10,054 nt of DNA from Flavobacteriaceae bacterium (GTDB lineage: Bacteria; Bacteroidota; Bacteroidia; Flavobacteriales; Flavobacteriaceae). The stretch's first letter is position 1; the number at the start of each line of letters is the position of its first letter. The position numbers were made by a program, and so were the translations under genes. Below are positions 7,201 to 10,054 of this stretch, one piece after another. Location: contig JAIEMH010000150.1 of assembly GCA_019752245.1 (NCBI GenBank), positions 1 through 10,054 of the forward strand, written 5' to 3'. Under the pieces are notes generated by a model. That model saw nothing but the letters and a program-made list of their open reading frames with translations, did not search any database and had not been told where the DNA came from.

Positions 7201-8031
7201 ATGAAAAAGATTTTAGTTCCCACAGATTTTTCGGATGTTGCCAATAACGCTTTTTTGCACGCATTAGGTTTAGCCAAATTGGTTCATGGTGAGTTGATTT
7301 TGCTTCACACTTACGAATTACCAATTGTTGATAATCAATTTGCACCTCAAAATTACAAAGTACTTTTTGATTCTTTAGAATTATCAAATTTTGAAAGATT
7401 TAAAAACGAACTTCCAAAGCTTCATAAGTTGGCGGAAGAAAATGGCTTTGAACATATAAAAATGAGTCACATGATAATGGATGGTGATTTGATTTATAAT
7501 ATTAAAGAAATCATTAAAAACGATTCTATTGACTTTGTTGTAATGGGAACTTCAGGCGCAACAGGTTGGAAAGAAATGTTTATCGGAACTAATACTGGCG
7601 AAGCAATTGCAAATTTGAGTGTTCCAGTTTTAAGTGTTCCAGAAGATTCAAAATATACTAAATTAGAGACAATAGGATTCACAACAAGATTTCGAGAAAA
7701 AGACAAAGAAGCATTATCAAATGTAATTAAAATTGCCAAATCTGCTGGTGCTGTCGTAAAATGTCTTTATGTTCAAACAAAAGAAACAGACAATACACAA
7801 GCTACTTACGACGATTGGTCAGAATATTTTAAACACGAACCGGTTCAATTTTTTATTATTCCGAATGATGAAGTTAATCAAACGATAGAAGAGTTTATTG
7901 ACCATCAAAATATTGATGTTTTGGCGATGATGACTTATAAAAGAAATTTTTTTCAATGGTTGTTTACCACTAGTTTTACTGAAAAGATGTCTTATCATTG
8001 CAATATTCCAATTTTGGCTTTGCATGAATAA
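7201..8031 (+). CDS. Tandem-domain universal stress protein (UspA family)
   Basis: A 276-residue soluble cytoplasmic protein made of two UspA-type folds. Domain 1 (about 1-148) starts MKKILVPTDFSDVANNA, where Asp9 is the usual nucleotide-contacting acid. It carries a complete ATP-binding pattern G-2X-G-9X-G-T (Gly116, Gly119, Gly129, Thr130), ending VPVLSVPE. Domain 2 (about 152-276) keeps the fold pattern and the closing NIPILALHE. However, the matching segment (about 243-262, MMTYKRNFFQWLFTTSFTEK) contains no glycine, so it probably does not bind ATP. Such two-domain proteins are common in Bacteroidota and are generally linked to stress or stationary-phase survival; the specific role here is unknown. 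The ATG begins the UspA motif directly, which fixes the start. The gene follows the MutS-like gene by 91 bases and ends before a strong terminator. Confidence 0.93.
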   Translation: MKKILVPTDFSDVANNAFLHALGLAKLVHGELILLHTYELPIVDNQFAPQNYKVLFDSLELSNFERFKNELPKLHKLAEENGFEHIKMSHMIMDGDLIYNIKEIIKNDSIDFVVMGTSGATGWKEMFIGTNTGEAIANLSVPVLSVPEDSKYTKLETIGFTTRFREKDKEALSNVIKIAKSAGAVVKCLYVQTKETDNTQATYDDWSEYFKHEPVQFFIIPNDEVNQTIEEFIDHQNIDVLAMMTYKRNFFQWLFTTSFTEKMSYHCNIPILALHE

Positions 8032-8049
8032 ATTTATATTTTTAATTTG

Positions 8050-8087
8050 AATTGTAGCGTTAGATTATTTTTTAACGCTACAATTTT
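8050..8087 (+). terminator. Rho-independent terminator of the universal stress protein gene
   Basis: A perfect 13-base-pair stem, AATTGTAGCGTTA (8050-8062) with TAACGCTACAATT (8073-8085), encloses a 10-base loop and runs into TTTT at 8084-8087. It starts 18 bases after the stop codon. The T run is on the plus strand only, so it serves the stress protein gene. Confidence 0.8.
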
Positions 8088-8096
8088 ATATAAATT

Positions 8097-8130
8097 AAAA
8101 AACCGTCAAGAAATAAATCAAGACGGTTTT
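8097..8130 (-). terminator. Rho-independent terminator of dnaN
   Basis: A perfect 9-base-pair stem, AAAACCGTC (8099-8107) with GACGGTTTT (8122-8130), has a 14-base loop. Read on the minus strand it ends in T6 (complement of 8097-8102) and lies 26 bases beyond the dnaN stop codon. The plus strand has a T4 run after the stem, so it may also act as a back-up stop for transcription from the left. Confidence 0.8.
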
Positions 8131-8156
8131 CGTTGGTTGGGTTAGTTAATTTATTT

Positions 8157-9275
8157 TTAGTTGTTAAGCATAACTGGCATAACAAGCATTGTAACAGTTT
8201 CACCTTCGTCTAATCCGTCAACTGGAGTTAAAATTCCGGCTCTATTTGGCATTGACATTTCCAATTGAATTTCGTCTGATTGTAAGTTGCTCAACATTTC
8301 TAATAGGAAACGAGAGTTAAAACCAATTTGCATATCATCACCTTGATAATCACAAGTCAATCTTTCTTCTGCTTTGTTTGAGTAATCAATATCTTCTGCA
8401 GAAATATTCAATTCGGCACCAGCAATTTTCAAACGAATTTGGTGCGTAGTTTTATTAGAGAAAATCGCAACACGACGAACAGAACTAAAAAATTGTGTTC
8501 TATCAATCAATAATTTATTTGGATTTTCTTTTGGGATAACCGCTTCATAATTTGGATATTTTCCGTCAATTAATCTACAAGTTAAGATATAATTTTCAAA
8601 TGAGAACGTTGCATTAGCATCGTTGTAATCAATTTTTACTTCAGCATCAGAAGCTCCTAAAATGCTCTTTAAGATATTTAAAGGTTTCTTAGGCATGATA
8701 AAATCAGCTACTTGAGATGCTTTAACATCAGTACGAGCATATTTTACTAATTTGTGTGCGTCAGTTGCAACAAAAATCAAACCTTCTGGAGAAAACTGAA
8801 AAAATACACCAGACATAACTGGACGTAAATCGTCGTTTCCAGCAGCGAAGATAGTTTTGCTAATAGCTGTTGCTAAAACTTCGGCAGGAACTAAAGTTGA
8901 TGATGGATCTTCTAATTGTACTGATTTTGGAAATTCTTCACCTGGAGCATAAGCAATTGCATATTTTCCTGAGTTCGAACTAATTTCAATAGTACTATTT
9001 TCTTCAACAGTAAACGTTAATGGTTGCTCTGGAAATGTTTTCAGGATGTCTAATAACAATTTTGCAGGAACGGCAACGCTTCCTTTATCGGTTGATTCAA
9101 TTTCTAAAGTAGCCGACATAGTCGTTTCTAAATCAGAAGAAGAAACAGTTAACGCTTTTTTATCTAATTCAAATAAAAAGTTATCTAGAATTGGCAAGGT
9201 ATTGCTACTGTTGATAACGCTACCTAAAACTTGTAGTTGTTTTAATAAATACGAGCTTGATACAATAAACTTCAT
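8157..9275 (-). CDS. dnaN: DNA polymerase III beta subunit (sliding clamp)
   Basis: The ring-shaped processivity clamp, a dimer that holds DNA polymerase III and repair factors on DNA. The 372-residue length is typical, and three clamp folds span about 1-120, 125-245 and 248-372. Recognisable segments are LPILDNFLF (27-35), RPVMSGVFF (151-159), ATDAHKLVKYA (170-180), LIDGKYPNYEAVIP (235-248) and the C-terminal LVMPVMLNN, where family members usually end near MPMRL; the partner-binding cleft lies close to these regions. The ATG gives the usual N-terminus (MKFIVSSSYLLKQLQ). It has a good promoter and its own terminator, and lies 62 bases downstream of gldG on the same strand. No dnaA or recF is present in the window, so this is not the classical dnaA-dnaN-recF origin arrangement. 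Confidence 0.98.
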   Translation of the reverse strand: MKFIVSSSYLLKQLQVLGSVINSSNTLPILDNFLFELDKKALTVSSSDLETTMSATLEIESTDKGSVAVPAKLLLDILKTFPEQPLTFTVEENSTIEISSNSGKYAIAYAPGEEFPKSVQLEDPSSTLVPAEVLATAISKTIFAAGNDDLRPVMSGVFFQFSPEGLIFVATDAHKLVKYARTDVKASQVADFIMPKKPLNILKSILGASDAEVKIDYNDANATFSFENYILTCRLIDGKYPNYEAVIPKENPNKLLIDRTQFFSSVRRVAIFSNKTTHQIRLKIAGAELNISAEDIDYSNKAEERLTCDYQGDDMQIGFNSRFLLEMLSNLQSDEIQLEMSMPNRAGILTPVDGLDEGETVTMLVMPVMLNN

Positions 9276-9291
9276 TTTTCTTTATTTTTTA

Positions 9292-9321
9292 CAAATATAT
9301 CTTAAAGAAATAGATTTCAAA
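9292..9321 (-). promoter_or_regulatory. Promoter of dnaN
   Basis: On the minus strand TTTG (complement of 9318-9321) is followed after 18 bases by TATATTTG (complement of 9292-9299), an exact TAnnTTTG -7 box with a -33 element. The ATG lies 16 bases downstream, giving a leader of about 10 bases. This is the best two-part promoter in the window. It sits in the 62-base gap after gldG, where I see no terminator, so dnaN may also receive read-through. Confidence 0.65.
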
Positions 9322-9337
9322 AACATTTTTATTAACA

Positions 9338-10054
9338 TTACTTACTATACTTCCTTTTTCTTAGGAATGTGAATACTAATCCGAACACCAACAAAATTAC
9401 AATTGGAACTCCGACAGTTATGATTTGTGAAAAGGTATAATTTTCTTGCACCTTAGTAGAATCCAAAATTGGTAGATCAACTTCTTTGCTTCTTATGTTA
9501 ATAAGTCCATTGTCGTCTAGTAAATAATTCACACAATTCATCATGAATTCTTTATTGGCATATAGGTTATTAGTCCACTTGTCAAATCCTAACTCTAACG
9601 GTTGAAAGTTTTTATCCAATTGATTTTTGATGACATCACCATCCGAAATTACAATCATTTTATTTTCTTTTCCAGTAGGAGTAAAGCCATTTTCTTTAAA
9701 AGGTAATACTCTATTTTGATACACAGAATTAAATTTTCCTTCTAGTAAAACGGCAACTGGCAAATCTCCTTTTCCTGTAAATTCTTTTTGGTCTGGTCGT
9801 TCTTCTACCATGTTCAGATTTACTTGTGTTGGAGTTCCAACAGCTTTAGAATAAGGAGAACTTTGTAATAAAACGGTTTTTTTAATATTATTTTTTAGAA
9901 CTTCTATCGGATTGGTGAATTCAAATTTAATTCCGTCAAGGTTGCTTACTATTGGACTAATTATAGATTTATCTTTATTCTCAACAGGATAAATCATCGG
10001 TGAAAATAGCCACGGAAATTTTGTATATTGTGTAGCACTTCCTTGTTGTCCTGT
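9338..10054 (-). CDS. gldG: Gliding motility protein GldG, C-terminal part (5' end outside window)
   Basis: GldG is the membrane-anchored, periplasm-exposed component of the GldA-GldF-GldG ABC-type transporter linked to gliding in flavobacteria. Here 238 C-terminal residues are visible. The ATG at 9997 is internal: the codons before it read TGQQGSATQYTKFPWLFSP and run to the window edge in frame. After this come IYPVENKD, a region with KKTVLLQSSPYSK and KGDLPVAVLLEGKFNS, then KMIVISDGDVIKNQ and NKEFMMNCVNYLLDDNGLINIRSKEV, as in DUF4350-like ABC auxiliary proteins. A single C-terminal membrane helix (about the last 35 to 12 residues, IITVGVPIVILLVFGLVF) is followed by a basic tail ending RKRKYSK. 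The gldF gene is expected upstream, beyond base 10054. dnaN follows after 62 bases. Confidence 0.93.
   Translation of the reverse strand, partial: TGQQGSATQYTKFPWLFSPMIYPVENKDKSIISPIVSNLDGIKFEFTNPIEVLKNNIKKTVLLQSSPYSKAVGTPTQVNLNMVEERPDQKEFTGKGDLPVAVLLEGKFNSVYQNRVLPFKENGFTPTGKENKMIVISDGDVIKNQLDKNFQPLELGFDKWTNNLYANKEFMMNCVNYLLDDNGLINIRSKEVDLPILDSTKVQENYTFSQIITVGVPIVILLVFGLVFTFLRKRKYSK

Noticed and set aside
7494..7739. 81-codon minus-strand ORF inside the universal stress protein gene
   Set aside because: It is a shadow of the conserved UspA coding frame, with no recognisable domain and no promoter.
9046..9372. 108-codon plus-strand ORF over the dnaN start and the dnaN-gldG gap
   Set aside because: It is antisense to a certain gene, shows no recognisable domain and includes the dnaN promoter. 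It is best explained as a chance open frame in AT-rich DNA.
9995..9997. ATG as the start codon of gldG
   Set aside because: The upstream codons to base 10054 stay in frame and read as GldG sequence (including KFPWLFSP), so the gene is cut by the window edge.
8157..10054. Chromosomal replication origin near dnaN
   Set aside because: There is no dnaA, no recF and no cluster of DnaA boxes; the neighbours are gldG and a stress protein gene.
1..10054. Mobile element, CRISPR array, toxin-antitoxin pair or defence system
   Set aside because: I saw no transposase, integrase, inverted terminal repeats, regularly spaced repeats or small paired genes. Apart from the MutS-like gene, every long gene belongs to a well-known chromosomal family, and gene spacing and composition look uniform.

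Overview
The window looks like an ordinary chromosomal segment of a flavobacterium (Bacteroidota, Flavobacteriaceae, probably Flavobacterium or a close relative). The DNA is AT-rich. One protein ends in a type IX secretion (T9SS) sorting domain, the end of the gliding gene gldG is present, and several genes are preceded by the Bacteroidota-type -7 element TAnnTTTG rather than a sigma-70 -10 box. Shine-Dalgarno sequences are absent or weak. I see no mobile element, CRISPR array, tRNA or rRNA, and no gap longer than about 125 bases.

Layout from left to right. Bases 1-1790 (+) hold the 3' part of a secreted modular nuclease: lamin-tail-like region, Calx-beta domain, endonuclease I (His-Me finger) domain and T9SS C-terminal sorting domain. 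It converges on, and overlaps by 11 bases, a membrane CHASE-PAS sensor histidine kinase (1780-3747, -). Next comes mnmE (3868-5256, -), the tRNA wobble-uridine modification GTPase. An 80-base divergent region with a perfect -7 box on each strand separates mnmE from a membrane-anchored MutS-like ATPase (5337-7109, +). A tandem universal stress protein follows on the same strand (7201-8031, +). It ends in a strong hairpin, directly beside a second hairpin that terminates dnaN (8157-9275, -) from the other side. The window closes with the 3' end of gldG (9338-10054, -), 62 bases upstream of dnaN on the same strand.

The genes do not form one pathway. They are mostly separately promoted housekeeping functions (dnaN, mnmE), gliding/secretion-related functions (gldG and a T9SS cargo), and sensing or stress functions (histidine kinase, universal stress protein). 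The least understood gene is the membrane-embedded MutS-like ATPase, which keeps the MutS ATPase centre and part of the core but lacks the mismatch-recognition domain. The clearest regulatory observation is the very short, possibly absent, 5' leader implied by the -7 box placement at mnmE, the MutS-like gene and dnaN. I did not find a clear new multi-gene system.
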